Assembly: GCA_022511345.1 (NCBI GenBank)
Contig: JAFLRR010000001.1
Coordinates: 184,660-248,659 of the forward strand
Direction: 5' to 3'
From: Alistipes sp.
GTDB taxonomy: Bacteria > Bacteroidota > Bacteroidia > Bacteroidales > Rikenellaceae
DNA length: 64,000 bases
Part shown: positions 32,694-41,941 of the stretch, piece by piece
Position numbering within the stretch: the stretch's first letter is position 1
Layout of the letters: the number at the start of each line of letters is the position of its first letter
Made by a program: the position numbers and the translations under genes
Notes under the pieces: model-generated
The model's input: the letters and a program-made list of their open reading frames with translations, nothing else
Database searches by the model: none
What the model was told of the DNA's origin: nothing

Positions 32694-34369
32694 GACGTAT
32701 CGTCAAAATATCCGTCGCCCTGAGCGTCGCCGCGGCAGCTGCCGCAGTGTTCTGCTTCGGCGCGCGCAACGACTTCGGCCTGGGCCGCAACATGGAGATA
32801 CTCATCAACATGATGCGCGAGCTTGCCGTGCACTATGTCGACGAGGTCGACACCGACGCCCTGGCCATGGGTGCCGCCGAGGGCATGATGCGCAGCCTGG
32901 ACCCCTACACCGAGTATCTTCCCGAGGAGAACATGTCCAATTTCGAGATGCTCACCACCGGCAAGTACGGCGGCGTAGGTTCGCTCATACGCAAGCGCGG
33001 CGACTATGTGGTCATCGCGCAGCCCTACAAGGGAACGCCTTCTGACCGTGCCGGTCTGAAAATCGGCGACAAGATAACGGCCATCGACGGCGAAGATGCC
33101 CGCGGCTTCACCACCGAGGAGGTGAGCCGCCGCCTGAAGGGCGACCCGGGCTCGACGGTCCGGGTTACGGTCGAGAAGCTCGTTGGCGGCGCCACCGAGA
33201 CGGTCACCATGCGCCGTGAGCGCATTGCCGTGCCGGGCATACCCTATGCCGGCTTCATCGAGGATGGCATAGCCTACATCCACCACGCCGATTTTATCGA
33301 GGACTGCTACGTCGAGATGCGCAACGCCATCGTGCGCCTTCAGAAGGAGCAGCCGCTGCGGGGCATCGTGCTCGACTACCGCAGCAACGGCGGCGGAATC
33401 ATGCAGGAGGCCGTGAAAATCATCTCGCTGTTCGTGCCCAAGGGCACCGAGGTCGTCAGCATGCGCGGCCGCACAGCCTCGTCGAACAAGAGCTACCGCA
33501 CCGAATTCGAGCCCATAGTTGCGGATTCGGTGCCCGTTGTGGTGCTCATCAACGGCAACACCGCCTCCTCGTCGGAGATTGTCGCCGGAGCGCTCCAGGA
33601 CCTCGACCGCGCGGTGATAATGGGCCAGCGCAGCTTCGGCAAGGGTTTGGTTCAGGTCACGCGCCCCGTGGGCTACAACTCCTTCGTGAAGCTCACCTCG
33701 GCCAAGTACTACACCCCTTCGGGCCGCTGCGTGCAGGCTGTCGACTACTCGGGACATGCCGCCGACGGCACGGCGCGCGCCGTGCCCGACTCGCTCACGC
33801 ATGAGTTCCTTACGGCCGGCGGCCGTACCGTGCGCGACGGCGGAGGCATCACGCCCGACGTGAAGACCGAGCCGAAATATGCCGCCCGCTTCGCCATGAC
33901 CCTCTACGCCCTGGGACATATCGACGACTTCGGCGACGAGTATTTCAAGGAGCACCATGCCGACGAGATAGACATCCGCAACTTCTCGGTTACCGATGCC
34001 GACTACGAGCTTTTTTGCCGGTTCATGGCCGACCGCGAAGTGCCCTATGAGTCCGATACCCGCCATACGCTCAACATGTTGCGCAAGGCTGCCGAGTCGG
34101 ACCTCTTCGAGGAGGACCTCAAGCCCGCCATCGAGAGCATCGAGTCCGGGCTGCATGACGACATGGCCGCCAATCTGGAGCGTTACCGCGCCGACATCAT
34201 CCGGGCCATAAACAACGACATCGTGCTGCGCCACAGCTATGCCGCCGGCGCTGCCGAGTACGCCATGGTGCGCGACGAGGAGGTCCTGCGGGCCGCCGAA
34301 CTGCTCCGCGACCGACGGCAGTACGACTCGCTGCTCGCCCCTGCCGCCCCCGAGACAGCCGAAGAGTAA
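32690..34369 (+). CDS. S41 family C-terminal processing peptidase with PDZ domain
   Basis: A 559-residue exported protease. An N-terminal hydrophobic segment (about 5-24) acts as signal or anchor. A PDZ domain lies around residues 85-165 (KYGGVGSLIRKRGDYVVI, GLKIGDKITAIDGEDA). The S41 core has DYRSNGGGIMQEAV, NTASSSEIVAGALQD with the catalytic Ser among S293-S295, and RSFGKGLVQ with the catalytic K318. Such proteases trim C-termini of periplasmic proteins. The C-terminal 200 residues are helical. The next gene is a histidine kinase 21 nt away. Confidence 0.92.
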   Translation: MRRIVKISVALSVAAAAAAVFCFGARNDFGLGRNMEILINMMRELAVHYVDEVDTDALAMGAAEGMMRSLDPYTEYLPEENMSNFEMLTTGKYGGVGSLIRKRGDYVVIAQPYKGTPSDRAGLKIGDKITAIDGEDARGFTTEEVSRRLKGDPGSTVRVTVEKLVGGATETVTMRRERIAVPGIPYAGFIEDGIAYIHHADFIEDCYVEMRNAIVRLQKEQPLRGIVLDYRSNGGGIMQEAVKIISLFVPKGTEVVSMRGRTASSNKSYRTEFEPIVADSVPVVVLINGNTASSSEIVAGALQDLDRAVIMGQRSFGKGLVQVTRPVGYNSFVKLTSAKYYTPSGRCVQAVDYSGHAADGTARAVPDSLTHEFLTAGGRTVRDGGGITPDVKTEPKYAARFAMTLYALGHIDDFGDEYFKEHHADEIDIRNFSVTDADYELFCRFMADREVPYESDTRHTLNMLRKAAESDLFEEDLKPAIESIESGLHDDMAANLERYRADIIRAINNDIVLRHSYAAGAAEYAMVRDEEVLRAAELLRDRRQYDSLLAPAAPETAEE

Positions 34370-34390
34370 CTTCCTCAACACCCCGCACAC

Positions 34391-35572
34391 ATGGCACTCT
34401 CCAACCGACGCTCGCTCTCGTTCCGCAACCGCATAGTCATAATCTGTGCGGGTGTGGCCATAGGCGCCCTGTCGCTGCTCTATACCAACGACATGGCCCA
34501 CCGCCTCAAGCAGAAGGAGCAGCACGACGTGGGTCTGTGGGCCCATGCCATGGAGCGCGCCAACCGCGATGCTCTGAACGACTTCATGGCCGACCCTCTG
34601 CTTGCCGACATCATCAGCGCCCGCCAGAACATACCCTTCATCATCACCGACGAGAATCTCTCGCCGCTGCAGTGGCACATGGTGCCCGACGAGGTCATCG
34701 GCAATCCCGACAAGCTTCGGCGGCGCATCGACAAGTTCACCTCGCAGAACATGCCCATCAGGGTCAGCTACTTGTGGAACTCGGACCACTGCCACATAAT
34801 TTTCTACGGCCGTTCGGGCCTTCTCAAGTCGCTCTACTACTTCCCCTACGTGCAGATTCTGGTCATCTCGATTTTCTGCATCCTGGGCTTCATAGCCTTC
34901 CGCTCGTCGAAGCTCGACGAGCAGAACCGCGTGTGGATAGGTCTGGCCAAGGAGACAGCCCATCAGCTGGGCACCCCCACCTCGTCGCTGCTCGGCTGGG
35001 TGGAGTTCCTGCGCGACCAGCCTGTCGACAAGTCGGCCGTCGACGAGATGGCCAAGGACCTGGCCCACCTGATGAAGATTGTCGACCGCTTTTCGAAAAT
35101 CGGCTCCGAGACGCCCCTCTCGCCGGCCAACATCAACGAAGCCGTGGGCGAGTCGGTCATGTACTTCCGCAAGCGCATACCCCGCAATGTGACCCTCGAC
35201 TACAACGGCCTGGCCATGGCTCCCGTGCATGCCGACATCAACGCCGCGCTGTTCGAATGGGTGGTCGAGAATCTGATGAAAAATTCGCTCGACGCGCTTC
35301 AGGGCCACGGCTCCATCAACGTCATGATAGGCAGCGACGACAATACCGTGACCGTCGACGTCAAGGATACCGGCAAGGGCATACCCAAGAGCCGCTGGAA
35401 GCGAATCTTCGAACCCGGCTTCACGACCAAGACCCGCGGCTGGGGCCTGGGCCTGTCGCTCTCGCGCCGCATAATCGAGGATTACCACCACGGCCGCATC
35501 GCCGTGGTCGATTCCGAGCCGGGCCGCGGCACGACCATACGCATAACCCTAAAACGTTCGTTCGACAAATGA
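34391..35572 (+). CDS. Membrane sensor histidine kinase
   Basis: The 393-residue protein has two membrane helices (about 14-31 and 152-170) flanking a 120-residue periplasmic sensor. The phosphoacceptor is H191 in KETAHQLGTPTSSLLGW, the HxLGTP form common in Bacteroidetes kinases. The ATPase part has NLMKNSLDAL (N box), DTGKGIP (G1) and GWGLGLSLSRR (G2). No response regulator is adjacent, so it is an orphan. Its stop overlaps the DUF4271 start (ATGA). The position behind an S41 periplasmic protease hints at envelope sensing; that is inference. Confidence 0.92.
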   Translation: MALSNRRSLSFRNRIVIICAGVAIGALSLLYTNDMAHRLKQKEQHDVGLWAHAMERANRDALNDFMADPLLADIISARQNIPFIITDENLSPLQWHMVPDEVIGNPDKLRRRIDKFTSQNMPIRVSYLWNSDHCHIIFYGRSGLLKSLYYFPYVQILVISIFCILGFIAFRSSKLDEQNRVWIGLAKETAHQLGTPTSSLLGWVEFLRDQPVDKSAVDEMAKDLAHLMKIVDRFSKIGSETPLSPANINEAVGESVMYFRKRIPRNVTLDYNGLAMAPVHADINAALFEWVVENLMKNSLDALQGHGSINVMIGSDDNTVTVDVKDTGKGIPKSRWKRIFEPGFTTKTRGWGLGLSLSRRIIEDYHHGRIAVVDSEPGRGTTIRITLKRSFDK

Positions 35573-36393
35573 GCCCGTTCATGCAAGCCGTCATCCGGCG
35601 CAGCCTGGGCGCGCATGCCGCCGACCCTCTGACGCTTGTTTCTCCCGAGACTATTTTCGGTTCGGCCTCGCAGCCTGTCGCCGTCCAGGCCGCCTCCATT
35701 ACCGGCGGAGCGGCTCCTCTGACCGATGCGCTGACCAGCTCGCCGCTGTTTCACATATTCACACTGCTGCTTTTGCTGCTCTACATGCTCTCGCTCTATC
35801 GCCGACCCAAGATGCTGCAGGGCATACTCTCGCGCATCTTTTCGGCCGACCGCAGCCGCCGCGAGGAGATGTACTCCCATCGCAGCGAGCCGTCGCGCTT
35901 CCACTGGCTCGAGATGCTTCTCGGCTCGTTGTTTGCCGGCATCCTTGTCGTGCGTCTTGTCGGCGATATCGTTTCGGTGCAAATCACCGGCTCCATTCCG
36001 GCCTATGCGGCAGCGTGGGCAGTGCCTGCGGCGGCCGTGCTGTTTCGTCTGACGGGACTCTTTCAGCTGGGTCTTCTTAAGCTCACGGGCAGCATAACCG
36101 TTTCGCAGTCGTTCGTCTCGTCGCTTCTGTATCTTCGCAAGCTCTATTTCCGGCTGCTGGTGCTCCTTTCTACGCCGCTGCTTCTGCTCTATGCGCTTCA
36201 TCTTTCGGGCCGCAGCCTGCCGCTTGCGGTGCTCACGGCGCTGTCGGTCGCATTTGTGGCGGTTTTGTTTCTGCGCGAGACCATTTTGCTGTTTGTCTCC
36301 AAAAAAGTTTCGATTTTGCATTGGATTTTGTACCTTTGCACCGTTGAAATTTTCCCCGTCTCGCTGTTCTGCCTGCTCGCCTCCAGAGCATGA
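35569..36393 (+). CDS. DUF4271 family membrane protein
   Basis: A 274-residue multi-pass protein with about seven hydrophobic segments from residue 62 on (FHIFTLLLLLLYML, FAGILVVRLVGDIV, AYAAAWAVPAAAVLF, LLVLLSTPLLLLYAL and others). DUF4271 is a Bacteroidetes family usually found directly before hemD, as here; its role is unknown. Translation likely couples to the kinase through the ATGA overlap at 35569-35572. Confidence 0.85.
   Translation: MSPFMQAVIRRSLGAHAADPLTLVSPETIFGSASQPVAVQAASITGGAAPLTDALTSSPLFHIFTLLLLLLYMLSLYRRPKMLQGILSRIFSADRSRREEMYSHRSEPSRFHWLEMLLGSLFAGILVVRLVGDIVSVQITGSIPAYAAAWAVPAAAVLFRLTGLFQLGLLKLTGSITVSQSFVSSLLYLRKLYFRLLVLLSTPLLLLYALHLSGRSLPLAVLTALSVAFVAVLFLRETILLFVSKKVSILHWILYLCTVEIFPVSLFCLLASRA
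36308..36338 (+). promoter_or_regulatory. Possible promoter for hemD-rnpA-yidD
   Basis: TACCTTTG at 36331-36338 is preceded at 19 nt by TTTC (36308-36311), a near match to the -33 element. It lies inside the end of the DUF4271 gene, about 90 nt before hemD. Confidence 0.5.
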
Positions 36394-36429
36394 CCGGACG
36401 CCTGACGAAAGGTTAATCGGGTAAAAGAA

Positions 36430-37290
36430 GTGAACAGGATTCTGGTTTCGCAGCCAAAGCCGGCTGCCGTTGAAAAGTCGCCGTTCTACGAGCTTGTCTC
36501 GAAGCACAACGCCGACATCGTTTACAATCCGCTTATCAAGGTTGTCGGGGTCTCGCTCAAGGAATTTCGCGCACAGCGAGTCGAAATTCTCGACCATACC
36601 GCCGTAATATTCACCTCGCGCACGACCGTCGACAGCTTCTTCCGCATCTGCGAGGAGGCGCGCATCACCGTGCCCGAAACTATGAAATATATCTGCCAGA
36701 CCGAGGCCGTAGCTCTCTATCTGCAGAAATACATAGTCTACCGCAAGCGCAAGATATCCTTCGCCGACGGCTCGTTCACCAATTTCCTCGAGTTGATAAT
36801 CAAACACAAGGAGGAGAAGTTCATCCTGGCGCTGAGCGAGCCCTACAAACCCGAGCTGCCCGAGGCGCTCGACAGGCTCCACCTCTCGGCCGACCGCGTG
36901 ATTTTCGCGCGCACCGTAGCTGCCGACACTGCGGGTCTGGACATCAGCAGTTTTGCGGTCGTAGCGCTCTATTCGCCTTCGGATGTGGCTGTTCTGGTCG
37001 AGAAGTTCGGTTCTGATAATCTGCCCTCCGTGGCGGTCTTCGGCGAGGCTACGCTGCGAGCAGCCACCGAGGCCGGCTTGGACGTTAAGGCCAACGCTCC
37101 CACGCCCGAGGCTCCCTCCATGGCCAAGGCCATCGACCTCTACCTCGGCAAACTCAACCGCGGCGAGACCGTCGACGGCATACGCTACACCGTCGACCAC
37201 CAGAAGGAGGAGTTCGTCCGCACGCAGGCCAACCGTCTTGCCAAGCGCAGCCGCGTTCAGCGCCCTGCGGAATCCGCAACGAAAAAATAG
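36430..37290 (+). CDS. hemD: Uroporphyrinogen-III synthase
   Basis: The 286-residue product matches the Bacteroidetes HemD type: RILVSQPKPAAVEKSPFYEL at the start, FTSRTTVDSFFRI in the first domain, and ALYSPSDVAVLVEKFG and FGEATLRAATEAGL in the second. The enzyme cyclises hydroxymethylbilane. It uses a GTG start (36430), placed 36 nt after DUF4271. A basic, probably disordered tail follows the catalytic region. The HemD family is poorly conserved, so the call rests on these motifs plus the DUF4271-hemD-rnpA order. Confidence 0.85.
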   Translation: MNRILVSQPKPAAVEKSPFYELVSKHNADIVYNPLIKVVGVSLKEFRAQRVEILDHTAVIFTSRTTVDSFFRICEEARITVPETMKYICQTEAVALYLQKYIVYRKRKISFADGSFTNFLELIIKHKEEKFILALSEPYKPELPEALDRLHLSADRVIFARTVAADTAGLDISSFAVVALYSPSDVAVLVEKFGSDNLPSVAVFGEATLRAATEAGLDVKANAPTPEAPSMAKAIDLYLGKLNRGETVDGIRYTVDHQKEEFVRTQANRLAKRSRVQRPAESATKK

Positions 37291-37294
37291 CGGC

Positions 37295-37669
37295 ATGGAT
37301 GCGACTCTGCCGCGCGACGAGAGGCTGCGCACGAGCGGTGCGCTGAAACGGCTCTTCGAGCAGGGTCGCGGCGGCTTCGTCTATCCCTTCAGATACATAT
37401 TCGTCACTGCCGGCGACGCCGATGCCGCACCCCGCAACGCGCGGGTGCTGTTTTCGGTTCCCAAGCGCTTCCACAAGCGGGCCAACAAGCGCAACCTGCT
37501 GCGCCGCCGCACCAAGGAGGCCTACCGCCTCAACAAGACGCTGCTGCACGCCGTCCGCACGACGCCGATAGATCTGGCGCTTATATATTCTGTAAAGGAT
37601 GTTGTCGAATACAAACGTATCGAAGATGCAGTCAAGAGAGTTCTTTCGCAGATTGCCGGCGCTCTTTAG
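37295..37669 (+). CDS. rnpA: Ribonuclease P protein component
   Basis: The 124-residue basic protein assists the RNase P RNA in tRNA 5' maturation. The RNA-binding signature is seen as [20 protein letters not shown] after VLFSVPKR. The start 4 nt after hemD begins [12 protein letters not shown], ahead of the conserved LxxxxxFxxLF-like helix. The yidD gene overlaps its 3' end, the usual rnpA-yidD arrangement. Confidence 0.94.
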   Translation: MDATLPRDERLRTSGALKRLFEQGRGGFVYPFRYIFVTAGDADAAPRNARVLFSVPKRFHKRANKRNLLRRRTKEAYRLNKTLLHAVRTTPIDLALIYSVKDVVEYKRIEDAVKRVLSQIAGAL

Positions 37670-37886
37670 GCGCATTCTGGCGCTGCCCTTCATCCTTTGC
37701 GTGCACTTCTACCGCCATTGCATCTCGCCCCTCACGCCTCCGTCGTGCCGCTTCACTCCCACATGTTCGCAGTATGCGCTCGAGGCTCTGCGCAAGTACG
37801 GACCCCTGAAGGGCCTCTGGCTGACTCTGCGGCGGCTGTCGCGCTGCCACCCGTGGGGCGGCCACGGCCACGACCCGGTGCCTTAG
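37626..37886 (+). CDS. yidD: Membrane protein insertion efficiency factor YidD
   Basis: An 86-residue amphipathic protein with the family core [20 protein letters not shown] and [12 protein letters not shown]. It helps YidC-dependent insertion of inner-membrane proteins. The ATG at 37626 overlaps rnpA by 44 nt; an in-frame start at 37599 would add nine residues. Its stop shares bases with the stop of the convergent lipoprotein gene. Confidence 0.93.
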   Translation: MQSREFFRRLPALFRRILALPFILCVHFYRHCISPLTPPSCRFTPTCSQYALEALRKYGPLKGLWLTLRRLSRCHPWGGHGHDPVP

Positions 37887-38758
37887 CGTGCGTGCAGGTT
37901 GGTTACGCGGCACACCTCGGTCGACACCTCGCCCAAGGCGCCGCTCTTGGAGTTTACACCCGTCTGTATCTTTATGAAATCTATCCTCTCGAGTCCGGCA
38001 GGCGCTCCCGAGGCATCCACCGCATCGGCTATGCTGAACCGTCCGGCGTCCGAACCCTCGTTGTCGACATATCCGTATTCGAAAGCATAGCGCACCCAGT
38101 ATGGATTCCCGTCGGTGCTCATGTCGGGGTCGAGCCTCACATTGTCGGGCAGCCGCGTGCCGCGCAGGGTGTAGCTGTCGTTTGAGATCCATGCGGGGTA
38201 GTACTCCTGCCTATGCTGCGTCATGCGGTCTATGGTCCCCTCGCCGCCGAGGTTGTCGCGCCATGCCACAGGCTGACCCTCTTCGGGGCGGGTGTATGTC
38301 ACCTCGTATCCGAATATCGTCTGGGGCGAGTCGTATTCCGAGCCGCGCAGCTCATACCACACATCGTCGGGCACTCCGTTGCCGTTGTCGTCTCTCATGA
38401 CCCACACTATGCCCGGCTCCGAACTTCCGTCGAACGAGTTTCCGAGAATCTCTATATCCTTCACGCCCGCGCCGCCGCTGGGTATCGGCTCGCCGAATCC
38501 GACGACTATGTAACCGCCGAATCCTCCGAGCGACACGTATGCCGCAAGGCTTTTCGAGTTGAGGCGGCCTTCGGCCCATGCGCACGCCTCGGCGGGGGTA
38601 TTGGCCGTGAAGTTCTCGTTTATGAACTGCCCCGGCGCCGGCGTGTATTCGTATACTTTGCACAAGGGAGTCTTGTCATCGACTGTGATTATTTCGCTTT
38701 TGTTGCAGGCCGCAAGTGCTGCGGCAGCTGCCGCCAGGGCCCATAAGAGTTGTTTCAT
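37883..38758 (-). CDS. Surface/periplasmic lipoprotein of unknown function
   Basis: The 291-residue protein starts [18 protein letters not shown], a signal peptide with lipobox LAAC and lipidated C18. The mature part ([55 protein letters not shown]) resembles a group of Bacteroidales cell-surface proteins of unknown role; the [10 protein letters not shown] stretch looks like a calcium-binding loop. It starts 13 nt after the GH89 gene and is the last gene of that operon. I cannot name its ligand. Confidence 0.75.
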   Translation of the reverse strand: MKQLLWALAAAAAALAACNKSEIITVDDKTPLCKVYEYTPAPGQFINENFTANTPAEACAWAEGRLNSKSLAAYVSLGGFGGYIVVGFGEPIPSGGAGVKDIEILGNSFDGSSEPGIVWVMRDDNGNGVPDDVWYELRGSEYDSPQTIFGYEVTYTRPEEGQPVAWRDNLGGEGTIDRMTQHRQEYYPAWISNDSYTLRGTRLPDNVRLDPDMSTDGNPYWVRYAFEYGYVDNEGSDAGRFSIADAVDASGAPAGLERIDFIKIQTGVNSKSGALGEVSTEVCRVTNLHAR

Positions 38759-38771
38759 ATCTTCGTAGTTG

Positions 38772-40976
38772 TCAATTCGTTGCCTTGTCCGGCCGATACT
38801 CGTTTCGAAGCCGTTCCATAATCTTCGTCGCCGTCTGCACCGGGTCGGCGAGCGGCTCTGACGGATAGCTCTCCGTGCCGCGCGACCACTCCTCCTCCAT
38901 GGCATAGAAATCTATCGGTGCGACCTTTTCACCCTCCATGCGGCGGGCCATGGCGTCGAACCACACCTGCCAGCGGCGGCGGTAGAGGCTGCCGAGCAGA
39001 CCGTTCCACTCCTTGTGGGCATAGTCGCGCAGCAAGCCTTCGTCTGCCGCGCGCCGCGTGCCCCATGCTGTTATCTGCACCCGCAGGTTCCATTCGAGCA
39101 GTGCGCGCTCACTGTCGCTGTGACCCAGAGCCCGTGCCTGAGCTATGTGCGTTCCGAGCATGAACTGCGGAAGCGTTCCCAGCAGTTCGTCCTGCATATC
39201 TATCAGAGCGATAAACCTTTCCGCCTCGCGCGCGAAGGCTTCGCGGTCGCCTCTGCGGAATGCCGCCGCGACGGCTCTCTGCTGAATGCGCCCCTGTTCG
39301 GCCACGGCCTGGCGTACTATGTCTACCAAGTCGTATGCGAAGTGCTCGCAGCCGCCGAATCTGCCGGCCGCCGCGACCATTATTCGCGCCGCCTCGATTA
39401 CCTCTTCGGGGTCGTAGTACTGGCGCGTGCCCGAGAATGCCGATGTCTGGCGGAAGTTGAGCACCGGCCGTGCGCAGAAGACCGACTCGTTTGTGCCCTC
39501 CTGCGTCGACGACTTTGGGCAGCCATAAACCGAGCGGGCCAGCAGCTGCCATGCCTCCAGCACCTGGCTGTCGTCTGCGCCGTAGCGGCCTCGGCAGTAG
39601 TCCCGCAGCCACTGACGGCTGTCTGTAACCTCGCCCCACGGCAGCTCGGCCAGCATCTCATACATCACCGGGTTGTTGTCCGTGCCTTCGGCCGTCATTC
39701 CGGTACCTGCGAGCGTGGCTCCGGCCTGCGGATTCGCCATCGCGTCGCGGAACCCCTCGGCCAGATACTCCATCTTGCCGTGCAGGCCCGTGTTGTTGCC
39801 GAAGTTCAGAAGCATGCAGTATATCCACTCGTGGCGGCCGAATCCTCCGGGCCGGTGCCACACCGACGAGGGTTCTCCCCACTGGGGTCTCGACTCGCTG
39901 AACAGGTCCAGTATGATTATGTCGCCTGGCGGCAGCGAATCTATCATCTGTTTTTGGGGATTCTTCTGCCAGGCCTGCAGCACCCACACGGCATCTTCGC
40001 GCCGGCGTTTCATCGCCCCGAGTATTGCACGTCCCGAGGCTGCCAGGTCGACGCCCTTTGTCGAGCCGCCCTCGTGGAACGGGTCGCAGGAGTAGAACCG
40101 CGCCGAGCCGTAGAGTCTCTCCGACTCCTCGTAGTACTGGTCGGCAATCTCGCCGAAGTGCTCGTCGTCGGGCTTGAGGAAGAGGGGCCTGGTGAATCCG
40201 CACCACTCGCCCGTACCCGTCACGTCGAGGTCGGTTCGCTGTCGCGTGTCCGAGGGCATCATGCCGTAATATCCGGGCAGCACGGGCTCCATTCCCAGCT
40301 CGCGCATGCGTGCGAGTATCTTTTTTGCCAACTCCTCGCGGTCGGCATACCACTCTGCGCTGCAGGGGCCGCCCCAGCCCTCGAGGTTGCCCATGAGCCA
40401 CCAGGCCTGAAATGCCGGGCCGGCTATGAAGCGGCCTATGGCCGTCTCGTCATATCCGCGCCTGAGCAGCAGGTTGCGCCATACGGCCTCGGTTCCCACC
40501 GTCATCAGCGGCATGTTGACTCCGTGCAGCGCCATGAGGTCTATTTCGCGCTCCCACTGCTCCCAACCCCAGAATGCCGACGAGTATGAGAATGTGCAGT
40601 AGTTGTAAGCATAACGGTACCTTGCCAGCGACTGGCGGCGAATCTTCTGCTCGGGCACGGGCAGTTTTTCGGGCAGATGGGCGGTCATGCAGTCTCGCGA
40701 CAGCGATGCATGGGCGCAATATTTCAGATAGTGGTGCACTCCGGCCGTTATGGCTGGCGTGTCGCTGCCGCGAATGACCACCTTGCCGTTGCGGCCCTCT
40801 ATCTCGAAGACCCCGTTCTTGTCGCCCTCTATGCGCTCGATGATGAATTTGTGCGACGAGCCGGGCGCTATGCGCTCCAGCAGCGCCGCCACGACCTCGT
40901 CCTTGGGTGCGCTCCGGTTGCAGGCCGCCATCAGCATGCAGGCCGCCAGTGCGGCATATCTCAACAGTCGTTTCAT
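38772..40976 (-). CDS. Alpha-N-acetylglucosaminidase (GH89) lipoprotein
   Basis: The 734-residue product has a lipoprotein signal (lipobox LMAAC, C19), an N-terminal NAGLU domain (about 30-110), a TIM-barrel domain (RYRYAYNYCTFSYSSAFWGW, DLMALHGVNMPLMTVGTEAVW, GNLEGWGGPC, YSCDPFHEGG, LDLFSESRPQW) and a helical C-terminal domain, the standard GH89 order. Human NAGLU and bacterial relatives remove terminal alpha-linked GlcNAc from heparan sulfate or mucin glycans. The Bacteroidales lipoprotein form probably works on host glycans at the cell surface or in the periplasm. Its ATG overlaps the stop of the LuxE-like gene. Confidence 0.93.
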   Translation of the reverse strand: MKRLLRYAALAACMLMAACNRSAPKDEVVAALLERIAPGSSHKFIIERIEGDKNGVFEIEGRNGKVVIRGSDTPAITAGVHHYLKYCAHASLSRDCMTAHLPEKLPVPEQKIRRQSLARYRYAYNYCTFSYSSAFWGWEQWEREIDLMALHGVNMPLMTVGTEAVWRNLLLRRGYDETAIGRFIAGPAFQAWWLMGNLEGWGGPCSAEWYADREELAKKILARMRELGMEPVLPGYYGMMPSDTRQRTDLDVTGTGEWCGFTRPLFLKPDDEHFGEIADQYYEESERLYGSARFYSCDPFHEGGSTKGVDLAASGRAILGAMKRRREDAVWVLQAWQKNPQKQMIDSLPPGDIIILDLFSESRPQWGEPSSVWHRPGGFGRHEWIYCMLLNFGNNTGLHGKMEYLAEGFRDAMANPQAGATLAGTGMTAEGTDNNPVMYEMLAELPWGEVTDSRQWLRDYCRGRYGADDSQVLEAWQLLARSVYGCPKSSTQEGTNESVFCARPVLNFRQTSAFSGTRQYYDPEEVIEAARIMVAAAGRFGGCEHFAYDLVDIVRQAVAEQGRIQQRAVAAAFRRGDREAFAREAERFIALIDMQDELLGTLPQFMLGTHIAQARALGHSDSERALLEWNLRVQITAWGTRRAADEGLLRDYAHKEWNGLLGSLYRRRWQVWFDAMARRMEGEKVAPIDFYAMEEEWSRGTESYPSEPLADPVQTATKIMERLRNEYRPDKATN

Positions 40977-41941
40977 TGTACCAGCAAGTTGCATCCGCGT
41001 ATGTCGCTCCGGTCTATGCGTCCCTCTACGGTGAACGAACCGTCGCCGAAGCAGCGGCCCGTGTCCTGCACCGATATGAATGCGCACGAGCGGCAGTTAG
41101 CCAAGTCTATTATGTCTATTCCGCCCCTTGCGCCCTCTGTCAGATGGTCGAAGGGGTCGTTTATGTCGCGTATGTATACCTTCATCCACGGCGGGCAGCG
41201 GAATATGCCGCCTCCGCAGGAGTATGCCTGCGAGGTCAGCTCGGCCATACCGTATTCGGAGTGTATCTGGCTCACGCCGAATGCCTGGCACAATATTGCA
41301 TGAAAGTCCTCCTTTGGCAGCTCCTCGCGCCGGCCCTTCATTCCGCCCGTCTCCATTACCACCGTGTCGCTCAGTGGGGGCGCAAACCTCTCGGCCAGCT
41401 CCCACAGCGCATAGCTCACCCCCAGCAGAATCTTGGGCTTCGGGTCGCGGGCCATATCGTCGAGCAGCCTGTCGTAGCGGTCGAGGTAGAATCCGCCCGA
41501 GCCGCAGGCCTTTATCAGGCGGTCGCACATGTATACGAGCGACGAACCTTTGCGGCTCAGATAGTTGGGCAGCAGGGCATAGAGTCCGTATCGGGACGGC
41601 TCGCCGTAAAACCGGCGGAACGATTCGGTGAATGCGCGCTCGTAGTGCTCCAGGCTGAACATCGGGTGGCGCGAGAGTCCCGTGCCGCTCGTGCTGCTCG
41701 AGGTGAACACCTCCTCGGGCGGGCAGTCGCCGCAGTATACGTCGGCATGTTTGAAGAGCTCGACCGGCAGCATCGGAATATCCTCTGCGCGCCGCACCTG
41801 CGAGGGGTCTATGCCCGCGCGTCCGATATATTCGCGATATACGGCGCAGTTCTGCGACTGGAAGCGGAACAGCTCCAGCGCTGCGGCCTCGAACTGGCCG
41901 CTGTTTTCTATGCCGAATATTCGCTCCTCGAACTTGCTCAT
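40973..41941 (-). CDS. LuxE-like acyl-protein synthetase
   Basis: The 322-residue protein belongs to the adenylate-forming LuxE group: SSSTSGTGLSRHP is the AMP-binding loop, TGGMKGRREELPKEDF and HSEYGMAELTSQAY follow the family order. LuxE activates a fatty acid and holds it on a Cys near its C-terminus; here C317, five residues from the end, could play that part. No luxC or luxD homologue is present, so bioluminescence is ruled out locally; related proteins occur in surface-polysaccharide contexts. It overlaps the response regulator and the GH89 gene by 4 nt each. Confidence 0.85.
   Translation of the reverse strand: MSKFEERIFGIENSGQFEAAALELFRFQSQNCAVYREYIGRAGIDPSQVRRAEDIPMLPVELFKHADVYCGDCPPEEVFTSSSTSGTGLSRHPMFSLEHYERAFTESFRRFYGEPSRYGLYALLPNYLSRKGSSLVYMCDRLIKACGSGGFYLDRYDRLLDDMARDPKPKILLGVSYALWELAERFAPPLSDTVVMETGGMKGRREELPKEDFHAILCQAFGVSQIHSEYGMAELTSQAYSCGGGIFRCPPWMKVYIRDINDPFDHLTEGARGGIDIIDLANCRSCAFISVQDTGRCFGDGSFTVEGRIDRSDIRGCNLLVQ

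Noticed and set aside
34537..35568. Upstream extension of the DUF4271 reading frame
   Set aside because: The extension lies within the histidine kinase in another frame; the ATG at 35569 overlapping the kinase stop is the natural start.
40973..41941. Bioluminescence operon
   Set aside because: Only a LuxE-like protein is present; luxA, luxB, luxC and luxD are absent, and the neighbours are a two-component system and a glycosidase.
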